DNA of 64,000 nucleotides from Flavisphingopyxis sp963800335. Lineage in GTDB: Bacteria; Pseudomonadota; Alphaproteobacteria; Sphingomonadales; Sphingomonadaceae. This document shows, one piece after another, positions 1 through 8,407 of this stretch. The notes beneath the pieces were generated by a model, which worked only from the letters and a program-made list of their open reading frames with translations, had not been told where the DNA came from and searched no databases. Made by a program: the position numbers and the translations under genes. The stretch lies in the NCBI GenBank assembly GCA_963800335.1, contig CAWDAN010000007.1, positions 1-64,000 on the forward strand. Reading direction: 5' to 3'. The number at the start of each line of letters is the position of its first letter. Positions within the stretch are counted from its first letter, which is position 1.

Positions 1-252
1 CAATCACGCTCCTGTCCGAGGCACGCGGGAACACCGCAGCGAATGCCAAATCCCGCTGAGCGCAGGGACGAAGCAACGGTCAGGATGACTACTGAGATAG
101 TCGATGACGACAGGTCGTTAACTGGCGTCTTCTGTCACTGTCGCAAGACCTCTCGTCCAATGTCCGCCTTGCGCCCAAGTTCGATCATTGGATACGCATC
201 GTTACTTCGCTAACTGCGGCCGTTCCGTTTCCATGCTTTCGCGCGGCCTCTT

Positions 253-1467
253 CTATTCCTGCGTCTTGTCAGTCTGCCTACTCGCTAAAGCGACAATTTG
301 CTTTGCCAGGGCAGACCCTGGATCGGCAGGAACGATTCGGCGAATATGTTGGGCGGCAACGCAGCCAATTTGGCGCCATTCCGCCCGCCTGTTCCAGGCT
401 CGTTCCATGGCGTCGTCGAGCGCCTCGACGCTGGCATGCTGCGCTAGGAATCCTGTAACGCCGTCGTCAAATGCCTCGCCGCTGCCGCCCGCAGCGGTAG
501 CGATGACGACGCGTCCCGCCAGCATCGCCTCGACCACGACGAGCGGCAGGCCCTCGCACCGCGAAGCCAGCAGTAAAACCTGATGTTCGCACCAGATTCC
601 GGCAACGTCTTCGACCTGGCCGCAGAAGCGGACGCGGTCGCCGAGGCCCAGATGGACAGCCATGGCTTCGAGACCAGCGCGGTTGATCCCTTCGCCGTAG
701 AAACTCGCTTTGGCGCCGCGGGTTTTCCACTTCGGCATCGCGAGGACGCGCAGGATCAGGTCCTGGCCTTTTTCCATTGGATAAAGCCGGCCGATACAGG
801 CGAAATCCACACTTTCGTCGCAATGCTCGGGCCACGCCAGCGGGGCCGCGAAATCGACGAGGAAGGGATTGCGAGCGACGCTCGCGGGCGGGAGGGCTTC
901 GCCAAGCTGGAGTTCGGTTAGCTGGCGATTGTGCTCTGATACGAAAAATGCGTGGATTGCATCGCGATACATGGCGGTCACGCTCGGCCGGTAGGAATCG
1001 GGAGGCCAATAAAACTCGCTCGCCTTCTGCGAAACGATTGCGTAGCGCGATCCCACCAGCCGCAGGACCTTGGCGAAATGTGCGCCGTCCCAGTTGCCGC
1101 CTTGTGAGAGAAGAACGAAGTCGGGGCGGTTCCAGAGCAGTCGAGGCAAAAGGTTTGCCGCCAGCAGCGCGAACTGGAGGAGTCGGCTGACAGCCCCGAC
1201 GCGCTGGACAAACAGCTCGGGCAGACCGAACGGGCGGGTCAGATCGGTCAATTTGCAGCCGGCATCGCGCAGTTCACGCACAGGTCGCAAACCGCGTTGG
1301 AGGCGAGGTTTGAATATCTGCACGCGGTGTCCCTGCCCGGCCATCGCGAGTGCAGCCTGTTGCCAGAGTTCTTCGCTACCGCCCCAGTCAACTTCGTTCG
1401 AACTAACCACGGCGATGCGCAAAGCGTCTGGTTTATTGGCTTTCATGGGGCGGCGCCGGGCTTTCAA
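253..1467 (-). CDS. GT4-family glycosyltransferase (group 1)
   Basis: A 404-residue protein with the two-lobe layout of GT-B glycosyltransferases. The N-terminal acceptor lobe begins with a VVSSNEVDWGGSEELW segment. The C-terminal lobe has the nucleotide-sugar motif E-G-L-P-L-V-V-V-E (E-x7-E) near residue 306, followed by a conserved AGG stretch. It should transfer a sugar from an NDP-sugar onto a growing surface glycan at the cytoplasmic face of the membrane. The first ATG is followed seven codons later by a second (about 1446), and the shorter form fits the family better. It is divergent from the PhyH array that begins at 1823, with 355 bases between them. The family is clear. The sugar donor and acceptor cannot be read from sequence. 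Confidence 0.9.
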   Translation of the reverse strand: MKARRRPMKANKPDALRIAVVSSNEVDWGGSEELWQQAALAMAGQGHRVQIFKPRLQRGLRPVRELRDAGCKLTDLTRPFGLPELFVQRVGAVSRLLQFALLAANLLPRLLWNRPDFVLLSQGGNWDGAHFAKVLRLVGSRYAIVSQKASEFYWPPDSYRPSVTAMYRDAIHAFFVSEHNRQLTELQLGEALPPASVARNPFLVDFAAPLAWPEHCDESVDFACIGRLYPMEKGQDLILRVLAMPKWKTRGAKASFYGEGINRAGLEAMAVHLGLGDRVRFCGQVEDVAGIWCEHQVLLLASRCEGLPLVVVEAMLAGRVVIATAAGGSGEAFDDGVTGFLAQHASVEALDDAMERAWNRRAEWRQIGCVAAQHIRRIVPADPGSALAKQIVALASRQTDKTQE

Positions 1468-1822
1468 GATGGGCGGGCAAGGAGAGCTGCATGACGGGCA
1501 GGCAGGAAGGGATTGCCCTTAATATTGGTCCAGTCAACATGGTAGCGAAATGGCATCAATGCCTCGCCCGCTTGACATTATTGGTGGTTATCGTTTGTTG
1601 GACGTATGGGCAACGTCGATTCAGAACTGGTCTGCAACGCCCGCCCATTTGCCGCGCGATCCGCGCAGCACTTCAGGACTGTCGGCGGCGCGTCCGAACG
1701 GTTTTCTCTCGCCACGGCGGAGTGCGAAGGCAATCCCCGCCAATGTTGTGACCACTCCCCGCAAATCTGGCGTCGCTTGCCCCGCGCATGTTCCGAAATG
1801 CAGCCAGGGTAGGCGCGGGCTG
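1468..1822. other. Divergent intergenic region upstream of the PhyH array
   Basis: This stretch separates the GT4 gene from the first PhyH gene. The PhyH frame stays open through it from 1550, but that extension resembles no PhyH N-terminus and is basic and low in structure, so I treat it as non-coding. It should hold the promoters for both directions. I see no clean -10/-35 pair, repeat or RNA structure. Confidence 0.4.
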
Positions 1823-2755
1823 ATGGCGATATTTCATTCTCCAGAGCTGGACATGAAATTTGCGCGCGACGGTTTTGTCGTTGTCCGCTTGATCGACGAA
1901 CATGTTGCCAATGCGCTCGGGCGCGTGTGCCGCGATAATCTGCCGGCCGATATCCCCGCACATGAGAATGTAACGTACATCTATACCGACGAGCCCGAGC
2001 TGGCTTGGATAGAGGATGTCGCCGGCCCGGTGTTCGACGAGGCGATGATGCCGCTGCTCAAGGCAATGCGCCGGCTGCATCCCTCGATCATCGTCAAGCC
2101 AGCGGGCGAGCGGGCTGTGCCCCCGCATGTCCATCCCATCTTCACCCTCGACCAAAGTGCACCAACTGTTTTCTGTTGGTGCGCCCTTGAGGACATGCGC
2201 GAAGAAAATGGCGTCATGCAAGTGCTGCCGGGCAGCCACAAGCTGTTTCCGATCATGCCGATGTACGGCCAGGAACCGTATTTCCTTCGTGCGTGGGACA
2301 CGATCGCCGAGCGCATGGAGCCGGTCTACCTGAAGGCCGGCGAGGCGATGCTGTTCGACGAGAGCCTGATCCACGCTTCCATGCCCAATAGCACCGGGCG
2401 TCACCGATTGGCGCTGGCGACGCACTGCATCCCGCAAGCGCTGGAGCCTATCGCGCTCTTTCCCGAAGCCAATGGGCAATATCGCGTATACGAAACCGGG
2501 TCCGATTTCGGTTATCAATATCATATCCGGCCCGACCTGATCGATCCTTCCGAACGCTGGACCACGCTGGGATATGTCGATGACGTGCATGAGCAAGTCG
2601 ATCCCGACGAGTTCTGGCGACGGCTCGAGGCTGGCGAGCATATCACGCTGACCTATCCGCTGGTTTCCCGCGCCCAGCCTGCCGCGCCAACGCGGCCATC
2701 GATGTTGCGCAGCGCGGCGCGCGCGATCGCAAAACGGATCCGCCAGCATGCCTGA
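1823..2755 (+). CDS. PhyH-type (phytanoyl-CoA dioxygenase family) oxygenase, paralogue 1
   Basis: A 310-residue cupin-fold protein of the PhyH family, which normally comprises non-haem Fe(II)/2-oxoglutarate dioxygenases. Family marks are an N-terminal F-x-R-D-G-F-V-V-V segment, E-N-G-V-M-Q-V-L-P-G-S-H near residue 128, and the distal histidine with its arginine (IHASMPNSTGRHR, H184, R193). The proximal metal motif, normally H-x-D, reads H102-V-H104 here. I chose the ATG at 1823 because the PhyH homology starts there; the open frame upstream is not PhyH-like. The stop codon overlaps the next start by 8 bases. Substrate unknown; the glycosyltransferase and exporter neighbours suggest a glycan or lipid intermediate. 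It is the most divergent of the five tandem copies. Confidence 0.85.
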   Translation: MAIFHSPELDMKFARDGFVVVRLIDEHVANALGRVCRDNLPADIPAHENVTYIYTDEPELAWIEDVAGPVFDEAMMPLLKAMRRLHPSIIVKPAGERAVPPHVHPIFTLDQSAPTVFCWCALEDMREENGVMQVLPGSHKLFPIMPMYGQEPYFLRAWDTIAERMEPVYLKAGEAMLFDESLIHASMPNSTGRHRLALATHCIPQALEPIALFPEANGQYRVYETGSDFGYQYHIRPDLIDPSERWTTLGYVDDVHEQVDPDEFWRRLEAGEHITLTYPLVSRAQPAAPTRPSMLRSAARAIAKRIRQHA

Positions 2756-3665
2756 GCAGCGACCATCTAAACGCGAAACCTTCCGCGATCCCGCCTTGCA
2801 GGCTGCGTTCGAGCGCGACGGTTACGTCGTCGTCGATGCGGTCGACGCGCAGGCGGTTCGAAAGTTGCGGGCGCGAGCGCTTCGGGCAATCGACACCGCA
2901 ACGCCGATCAACGACGCGCAAGGAGCGCTTTACGGCACTCTGTTCGATGCCGAACGCCGCGAGGCTGGCGCGGCGATGGCTAGCCAAGCGCTGACGGGTC
3001 TACTTGCCTTGCTGCTCGACGACTATCGCTATGAAGGCGGCTATATCGTCGCCAAGCCGTCGTCGTCGGGTCGCCTCGACATGCACCAGCACCAACCCGT
3101 GACGCGTGATATATTCGAAACCGCGGTCCATTGCTGGCTGAGCCTCGACGATTGCGGTCAGGATCGCGGCGGCTTGCGCGTTGTCCCGGGCAGTCATGCG
3201 ATCACCCGCCATGTCCAAAGTTTCGACAGCCCGCCCTATTTCGCGTCGTTCGCCGAGGAACTTGAACACGGGCATGCTCGCACGCTCGAACTGCGCGCCG
3301 GGCAGGCGGTGATCTTCGAGCGCTCTTTGCTCCACGGGTCCGAGCCCAACCGCACCGACCACCCGATGCTGCGAATCCTCGGCACCGCCATCCCGCAGGA
3401 AAGCAGCCTCTGCGTCCTTGCCGAAGATCAGCCGGGCCGGTTCGAGGCATTCGAGGTGGGCGATGCCGTGATCGATGCCGATCTCTATTGCATCGTCCGC
3501 GAGAACCGGGCGGCACTGCGATCGGCCGGGCCCATCGCCAACCGCAATCTGGCGCTCGATGAAGGCGAATTCGCTGCGCTGGTCGAGGCCGGTTGGCGGA
3601 TCGGGCCCGGGAGCGATCCGATCGACCGGATCCGGTCCCCTAGACGGTGGTGGCGGCGGGCATGA
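2748..3665 (+). CDS. PhyH-type oxygenase, paralogue 2
   Basis: A 305-residue PhyH-family protein, similar in layout to its four tandem neighbours. Visible marks are F-E-R-D-G-Y-V-V-V at the N-terminus, the proximal motif M-H-Q-H (H113-Q-H115 in place of H-x-D), a RGGLRVVPGSH loop near residue 140, and the distal histidine in LLHGSEPN (H196). The ATG lies inside the last codons of paralogue 1 (ATGCCTGA overlap), a layout that suggests translational coupling. No signal peptide, so it should be cytoplasmic. Loss of the carboxylate ligand means that canonical 2-oxoglutarate dioxygenase activity should not be assumed. Confidence 0.86.
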   Translation: MPEQRPSKRETFRDPALQAAFERDGYVVVDAVDAQAVRKLRARALRAIDTATPINDAQGALYGTLFDAERREAGAAMASQALTGLLALLLDDYRYEGGYIVAKPSSSGRLDMHQHQPVTRDIFETAVHCWLSLDDCGQDRGGLRVVPGSHAITRHVQSFDSPPYFASFAEELEHGHARTLELRAGQAVIFERSLLHGSEPNRTDHPMLRILGTAIPQESSLCVLAEDQPGRFEAFEVGDAVIDADLYCIVRENRAALRSAGPIANRNLALDEGEFAALVEAGWRIGPGSDPIDRIRSPRRWWRRA

Positions 3666-4570
3666 GCGATACGATCTTTCACGATGAGGCCCTTAATCGG
3701 CGGTTTCAGCGCGATGGCTATGTCGTCATCCCGTTGCTCGATTCGGCGGCGGTCGACGCGCTGACCGAACAAGCTCGCAAGATCCTGCCCGCCGATCCGC
3801 CGATCAACGATCCGCAAGGCGCCGCCTACGCGTCGTATTTCGACCTCGATCGTCGCCAGGCGGCATCGACGTTAATCCGGCGGTTCGTCGAACCAGCGCT
3901 GGCCGAGGTGCTCAAGGGTTACCGTCCCCTGTTTTCGACCTTCTTCTGGAAACCGTCGCATGGCCCCGAAACCACGATCCACCAGCATTCACCCTATACG
4001 TCTGAGCTGGCCGCGAAGGTGGTCAATTGCTGGTGCCCCCTGATCGACTGTCGCGACGGTGCCGGCGCGCTCGAGATCGTGCCCCGCAGTCACTGGCTGA
4101 CCCAGCACATCCAGGTTCCGATGCGGCCCGCCTATTGGCAGAGTTTCGCCGCGATGTTGCAGACCGATTATCTGGAAACGATCGCGGTACCGGCCGGCCA
4201 CGCCGTATTGTTCGATGACACGATGCCGCACGGCGCCGCGGCCAACGCCCGCCCGGTCGACCGGCTCGCCACGCTGACGACCATGGTTCCCCAGCACGGG
4301 CAACCTGCTTATGTCGTCGGAGACGAAGGCGAGACGTTGGTGGTGGCCTATGCTGCCGCCGACGAATTCGCTTATTCCGATATGTTTCACGACCGGCTGC
4401 CGCCGCGTGATCAATGGCAGGCCGCGGAGCGTATCGGTGTGGGATGTGACTGGATCGATGCCGCCGAATGCCGCCGGCGGCTGCGCAATCGGGGCGTATT
4501 GCCGCGCTCGCATTGGCGACGGCGCGTGTCGCGCGCCTCGCAAAGCCTGATGGAGAAGATCGGATGGTAA
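3662..4570 (+). CDS. PhyH-type oxygenase, paralogue 3
   Basis: A 302-residue PhyH-family protein. The ATG at 3662 overlaps the previous stop as ATGA; an in-frame start 15 bases upstream (3647) is possible but unnecessary. It carries F-Q-R-D-G-Y-V-V-I near the N-terminus, H107-Q-H109 at the proximal metal site, an L-E-I-V-P-R-S-H loop near residue 137 (an arginine replaces the usual glycine), and the distal histidine H190 in DDTMPHGAAAN. The P-P-I-N-D-P-Q-G-A region matches the P-I-N-D-A-Q-G-A of paralogue 2, showing that these two are recent relatives. Function is inferred only at family level. Confidence 0.85.
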   Translation: MSDTIFHDEALNRRFQRDGYVVIPLLDSAAVDALTEQARKILPADPPINDPQGAAYASYFDLDRRQAASTLIRRFVEPALAEVLKGYRPLFSTFFWKPSHGPETTIHQHSPYTSELAAKVVNCWCPLIDCRDGAGALEIVPRSHWLTQHIQVPMRPAYWQSFAAMLQTDYLETIAVPAGHAVLFDDTMPHGAAANARPVDRLATLTTMVPQHGQPAYVVGDEGETLVVAYAAADEFAYSDMFHDRLPPRDQWQAAERIGVGCDWIDAAECRRRLRNRGVLPRSHWRRRVSRASQSLMEKIGW

Positions 4571-5499
4571 AGTTTTGCGACGCCGCGACGCAGGTCGAGT
4601 TCGAACGAAACGGTTTTGTCGTACGCCGGATGCTGAGCGATGAAGAGGTCGTGCGTGCGCGTGCGCAGCTTACGGAAGTTTCGTCGGGCCGATCGTTCGA
4701 CCGCAACGATTGCGAGGATAGTTACTATAACTCGATGTTCGAACGTGAACCCGAGTTTCAGGGACGGTTTCGCGAAGCAATGGCGGATATCTTTCATCCC
4801 AAGCTTGACGCGATGCTATCGGACACCCGCTATTTCGAGACGTCGCTGCTCTACAAACCGCCGAAGTCACGGGCGCTCAACGTTCATCAGCACGTTCCGC
4901 TGACCGAGCGTCCGTTCGAGCCATCGGTGTTCTGCTGGTGTGCGCTCGACGACTGCGACGAGGAATCGGGCACGTTGCTCGTCGTCCCGGGATCGCACTT
5001 GATCCTGCGCTTCCTGCGCACGCTTCAAACTGACGAGTTTTTCCTCGAATACCGCGACGAGCTGACTCGGCGTCATGCGGTTGCGGTGCCGGTCAAGGCG
5101 GGCGAGGCGATCCTGTTCGAGAATTCGCTGCTGCATGGTTCGACGCCCAACAGCAGCGGGCGGCCGCGTCCGATCGTGCTGACGATCGTCATGCACGAGG
5201 GAGCCACCCATATGCTGTATCATCATGACGCGACCGGCGAGGCGGTGATGATCGACAACGACTTCGACGAAATCCAGTGCCAGACGATGTTTCCAGGCGG
5301 GGCGGAGGTCATCACGGGTCAGGAAATAGGGCGCCTGCCTGCCTGGAATGACAAGCCTACGCTCGAAGAGTTCGAGACGCTCCTTGCACGCGGCGAGCGC
5401 GCGAACGAGACGTTCGACCCGCTGGCGCAGCTGCGAGCCGAACGTGCGGCAACGTGGCGTGGCAAGCTGTCGCGCGTCGTTGGCGGATTGCGGGCCTGA
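4564..5499 (+). CDS. PhyH-type oxygenase, paralogue 4
   Basis: A 311-residue PhyH-family protein. I place the start at the ATG inside the ATGGTAA overlap with paralogue 3, not at the upstream in-frame ATG at 4468, because homology (F-E-R-N-G-F-V-V) begins just after it. The proximal motif is V-H108-Q-H110, the central loop is E-E-S-G-T-L-L-V-V-P-G-S-H, and the distal site is LLHGSTPNSSGR (H191, R200). The protein reads cleanly to the TGA that overlaps the next start. No membrane segment or signal peptide is visible. The substrate is unknown. Confidence 0.85.
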   Translation: MVKFCDAATQVEFERNGFVVRRMLSDEEVVRARAQLTEVSSGRSFDRNDCEDSYYNSMFEREPEFQGRFREAMADIFHPKLDAMLSDTRYFETSLLYKPPKSRALNVHQHVPLTERPFEPSVFCWCALDDCDEESGTLLVVPGSHLILRFLRTLQTDEFFLEYRDELTRRHAVAVPVKAGEAILFENSLLHGSTPNSSGRPRPIVLTIVMHEGATHMLYHHDATGEAVMIDNDFDEIQCQTMFPGGAEVITGQEIGRLPAWNDKPTLEEFETLLARGERANETFDPLAQLRAERAATWRGKLSRVVGGLRA

Positions 5500-6413
5500 T
5501 GCCGAAGGTCCTGCGCGACCGCGCACTTGCGCAGCAGTTCGATCGCGACGGTTATGTCGCGGTGCCGATGCTCGAACCACATGAAGTTGCCGAGCTGCTC
5601 GGTGCGCTCGCCCGTCTCGATCCGGCGGATGCCTGGGCGCCCGACGGGTCGGGACCGGCGATGAACAGCTATCACTGCAGCTTCCTCGACCGCGACAAGA
5701 CCTACAAGCGCGCGGCATACGATCTGTTGGCCAAGGCGTTCAGTGGCGTCATCGCGCGGTATCTTGACGATTTCCGTGCGCTGTCGGCCAATTTCTACGT
5801 CAAGCCAACCGGCCAGGGGCTGATTCCGGTACACCAGAACTGGCCAGTGCTCGATTCACTCGATGCCACCTCGGTCACGGTTTGGTGCCCCTTGGTCGAT
5901 GTCGATGCTCGCAACGGAACACTGCACGTCGTACCGGGAAGCCACAAGCTGCTGCCGCATATCGAAGGGCCGGGGTCGCTATCGTATTTCTCCGACTATC
6001 GCGATGCTCTCGACGAGCATCTCGTCGCCTTGTCAGCACCCGCCGGACACGGCTTCATCTTCGACGACAGCATCGTCCACGGATCGCCCGACAATCGCGC
6101 GCCTGACCCGCGCATTGCGGTCCAGATCACTTGCATTCCCACTGCAGCGCGGCCGGTGTTCTATTTTCGCGCGGACGACGAGGCGTTCGAGTTGATCGAT
6201 GCCGACGTCGACTTCTATCTCGATAACAGCGTGGACGATCTCGTGGCGCGATCGGATGTGTGGGAAAGTCGGGCGAGAGTTGCTAGCCGCAACCGCCAGG
6301 TCGACAAGCGCGAGTTCACGCAGTTGCTCGAATGCAAGCGGCGCGGAGGATCGCCGCGGCAAGGATGGTGGGCTCGCCTGCTGGGAACGGGCAGGACGGT
6401 TAATGCCAGTTGA
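5499..6413 (+). CDS. PhyH-type oxygenase, paralogue 5
   Basis: A 304-residue PhyH-family protein and the last of the tandem array. Its ATG shares one base with the previous stop (TGATG). It shows F-D-R-D-G-Y-V-A-V, a proximal H112-Q-N114 (asparagine where the family has aspartate), R-N-G-T-L-H-V-V-P-G-S-H near residue 138, and a distal SIVHGSPDN (H194). The final 14 bases overlap the end of the converging exporter ATPase gene on the other strand. Asn at the ligand position separates this copy from the four H-x-H copies in the array. Confidence 0.85.
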   Translation: MPKVLRDRALAQQFDRDGYVAVPMLEPHEVAELLGALARLDPADAWAPDGSGPAMNSYHCSFLDRDKTYKRAAYDLLAKAFSGVIARYLDDFRALSANFYVKPTGQGLIPVHQNWPVLDSLDATSVTVWCPLVDVDARNGTLHVVPGSHKLLPHIEGPGSLSYFSDYRDALDEHLVALSAPAGHGFIFDDSIVHGSPDNRAPDPRIAVQITCIPTAARPVFYFRADDEAFELIDADVDFYLDNSVDDLVARSDVWESRARVASRNRQVDKREFTQLLECKRRGGSPRQGWWARLLGTGRTVNAS

Positions 6414-7598
6414 CGTCGAGTACGACCATCTGGCGCATGTCGAGCTGATGGTTGGACTCGATCGAGGCCGGGCTATCGACGGTGACGGGGGTGCTTGCGT
6501 GACCCCAGCCCGAAAGCGCAACCGCAGTGCCAGATGCGCGGTCGGTAATGTAAAGTCTCAGCCTATAGTTACCCGGTGCGATGGGCAGCCGTTCGATCTC
6601 GCATTCCAGCGTTCCGCGCCCGGCAGCCAGGCTTCGCGGAGACAGGTCCTGCGCGGTGGTGACACATTGCTGGTTGTCGGCGGTCCACAAGCCAAAGCCC
6701 CAGATGACGTCGCGAAAATCTTCCTCTAGCGTATATTCGACCTTGATGCGCGCCGGCGCGCCAGTCCGTAGCCTGCCGCTATCCCCCCCGAAACCGATCA
6801 GACGGATCGCCGTCTCCTCGGCTGGGTTCGACCTCCACCGTCGGCATCGATCGCGCGATCATCTGTCGCACCGCCTCGACCGCTGCCCCGGTGAAGATAG
6901 CCCGTCCCGAGTTCGATCAAAATAGCGCGCTGGCACAGCGACTGGACCTGGAGAACATTGTGCGACGCCAACACGAGCGCGCCCCCCGCGCCGAGAAACT
7001 CCTCGATGAAGCGCGTACATTTTCTCTGAAAGGCAAGGTCGCCGACCGACAGGGCCTCGTCAACGAGGAGCACGTCCGGACGCGTCATCGCCGCCATCGC
7101 AAAGGCGAGCCGCGCGGTCATCCCGCTGCTGTACGAGCCGGTAGCGACGTCGAACGCCTCGCCTAGATCGGCAAAGGCTTCGACGTCTTGCAGGTACGCG
7201 CGCGCGACGTCGGCGGGTAGCTCGCGCAGCAAGGCAGCGAGGCCGACATTCTCGCGCCCCGACAGGAGCGGATTGAGACCGACGCCGAGCTCGATTACCG
7301 CCGCGACGCTGCCGTTCCGCTCAATCGAACCGGTCGTCGCCGGCAGCATCCCGGCCAGCGTCTTGAGCAGCGTGCTCTTGCCTGCGCCATTGTCGCCGAT
7401 CACGGCGATCGCTTCTCCTGCATCGAGCGACAGGTCGATGGCCTCGAGCGCGTAGAACTCGCCGCGCCTCAGCCTGCTCCGTGGGCCGTGACGGACGATC
7501 GCGCCGACCGTATCGCGGCAGGCATAATATGCCGCGCGAGTAAGCGAGCGGCAGCGAATGACCGACACGTCGCGCGCGCGTATCCTCGGCTCGCTCAT
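6400..7598 (-). CDS. wzt: Wzt-type ABC exporter ATPase with C-terminal glycan-binding domain; frame broken twice
   Basis: ATP-binding subunit of a polysaccharide ABC exporter. The first 240 or so residues hold the Walker A motif GDNGAGKST (residue 68), the signature YSSGM (156) and the Walker B segment VLLVDEA (176). A region in a different frame at 6400-6820 encodes GLWTADNQQC and P-G-N-Y-R-L-R-L-Y, the look of the Wzt C-terminal beta-sandwich that recognises the glycan end. Two one-base frame changes, near 6900 (extra base in GGGACGGGC) and near 6820, separate the domains. Reading through both gives a continuous protein. The ATG at 7598 overlaps the permease stop (ATGA). The ATPase call is firm; whether the tail is truly disrupted is open. 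Confidence 0.8.
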
Positions 7599-8407
7599 AC
7601 TAACGGGGCCAGAAAATGGCGCTGGGCGAAGCGCAGCCATGCCGCCGCCAAGAGGAGTGAGATCACGACCGCAAGCAATCCCCAGGTAATTGTCGCGGCA
7701 TCGACTGGCTGACCGGTTACGCTGGCACGCGCAGTGTCAATCCAGGGTGCCAGCGGATTCCAGGCGAGCAGGTCTAGCGTGTGGGTCCGGTAGAAGACAG
7801 GACTGGCGAGCATGCCAAGCGCGAGGGCAATCGCCAAGGCGCGACCGACATCGTCGATCAGAAGTCCCGGCAGCGCGGCAAACACCCCTATCGCCAGACC
7901 GGCACCGACCAGGCCGATGAACACCATCGGCAACGCGATCACGCTCGACGATATGCTCACGCCGAGCCATGGCAGGAGGGCGAGCAGGAATATCGCTCTG
8001 AGCAGCGAGGCGAAGGCGAGATCGAACAGGCCGACAACGATCGCCTGTTCTACCTTCATGCGTCCGCGCGCCAGTTCGGGGCGAAAGCCGGTGAATTGTC
8101 GCAGCGGCATCAGCACAGCGTCGGCAAACGCCTGCCAGAAAGTCAGGCCGGTGACGATATAGACCGGATAAGGCATGCCGACCGCAATGGCTCGCCCACC
8201 CCATCGGGTAGCCTCGATGCCAAATCCGATCGCCAGGACGATGAGCAGCGGCGCAAATATCCAGACGAGACCGAGCCAGTGGCGCCGCTTCCTCGCCTTG
8301 AGTTCAAGCAGGTAAAGCGGCCAGCCGACGCGCAACGCACTGGTCCATGCCGCGATTGCTCGGCGCAATGCCCCGACGCGCGGTTCGATCGCTTCGTTTA
8401 TCGCCAT
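7595..8407 (-). CDS. wzm: Wzm-type ABC-2 polysaccharide export permease
   Basis: A 270-residue integral membrane protein with about six hydrophobic segments and the ABC-2 transporter layout. A basic amphipathic N-terminus (LELKARKRRHWLG) leads into the first membrane span, and the protein ends in a final span plus a short basic tail. It pairs with the ATPase encoded immediately downstream (4-base overlap) to move an undecaprenyl-linked glycan across the inner membrane. Its own start overlaps the end of the sixth PhyH gene by 10 bases, so glycosyltransferase, oxygenase, permease and ATPase form one transcript. The oxygenase is thereby tied to the exported product. Confidence 0.87.
   Translation of the reverse strand: MAINEAIEPRVGALRRAIAAWTSALRVGWPLYLLELKARKRRHWLGLVWIFAPLLIVLAIGFGIEATRWGGRAIAVGMPYPVYIVTGLTFWQAFADAVLMPLRQFTGFRPELARGRMKVEQAIVVGLFDLAFASLLRAIFLLALLPWLGVSISSSVIALPMVFIGLVGAGLAIGVFAALPGLLIDDVGRALAIALALGMLASPVFYRTHTLDLLAWNPLAPWIDTARASVTGQPVDAATITWGLLAVVISLLLAAAWLRFAQRHFLAPLV

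Noticed and set aside
188..583. Plus-strand frame at the left edge
   Set aside because: It runs antisense into the GT4 gene and has no homology-like features or ribosome site.
1550..1822. N-terminal extension of the first PhyH protein from an upstream ATG
   Set aside because: The extra 91 residues resemble no PhyH N-terminus; homology and the usual length begin at 1823.
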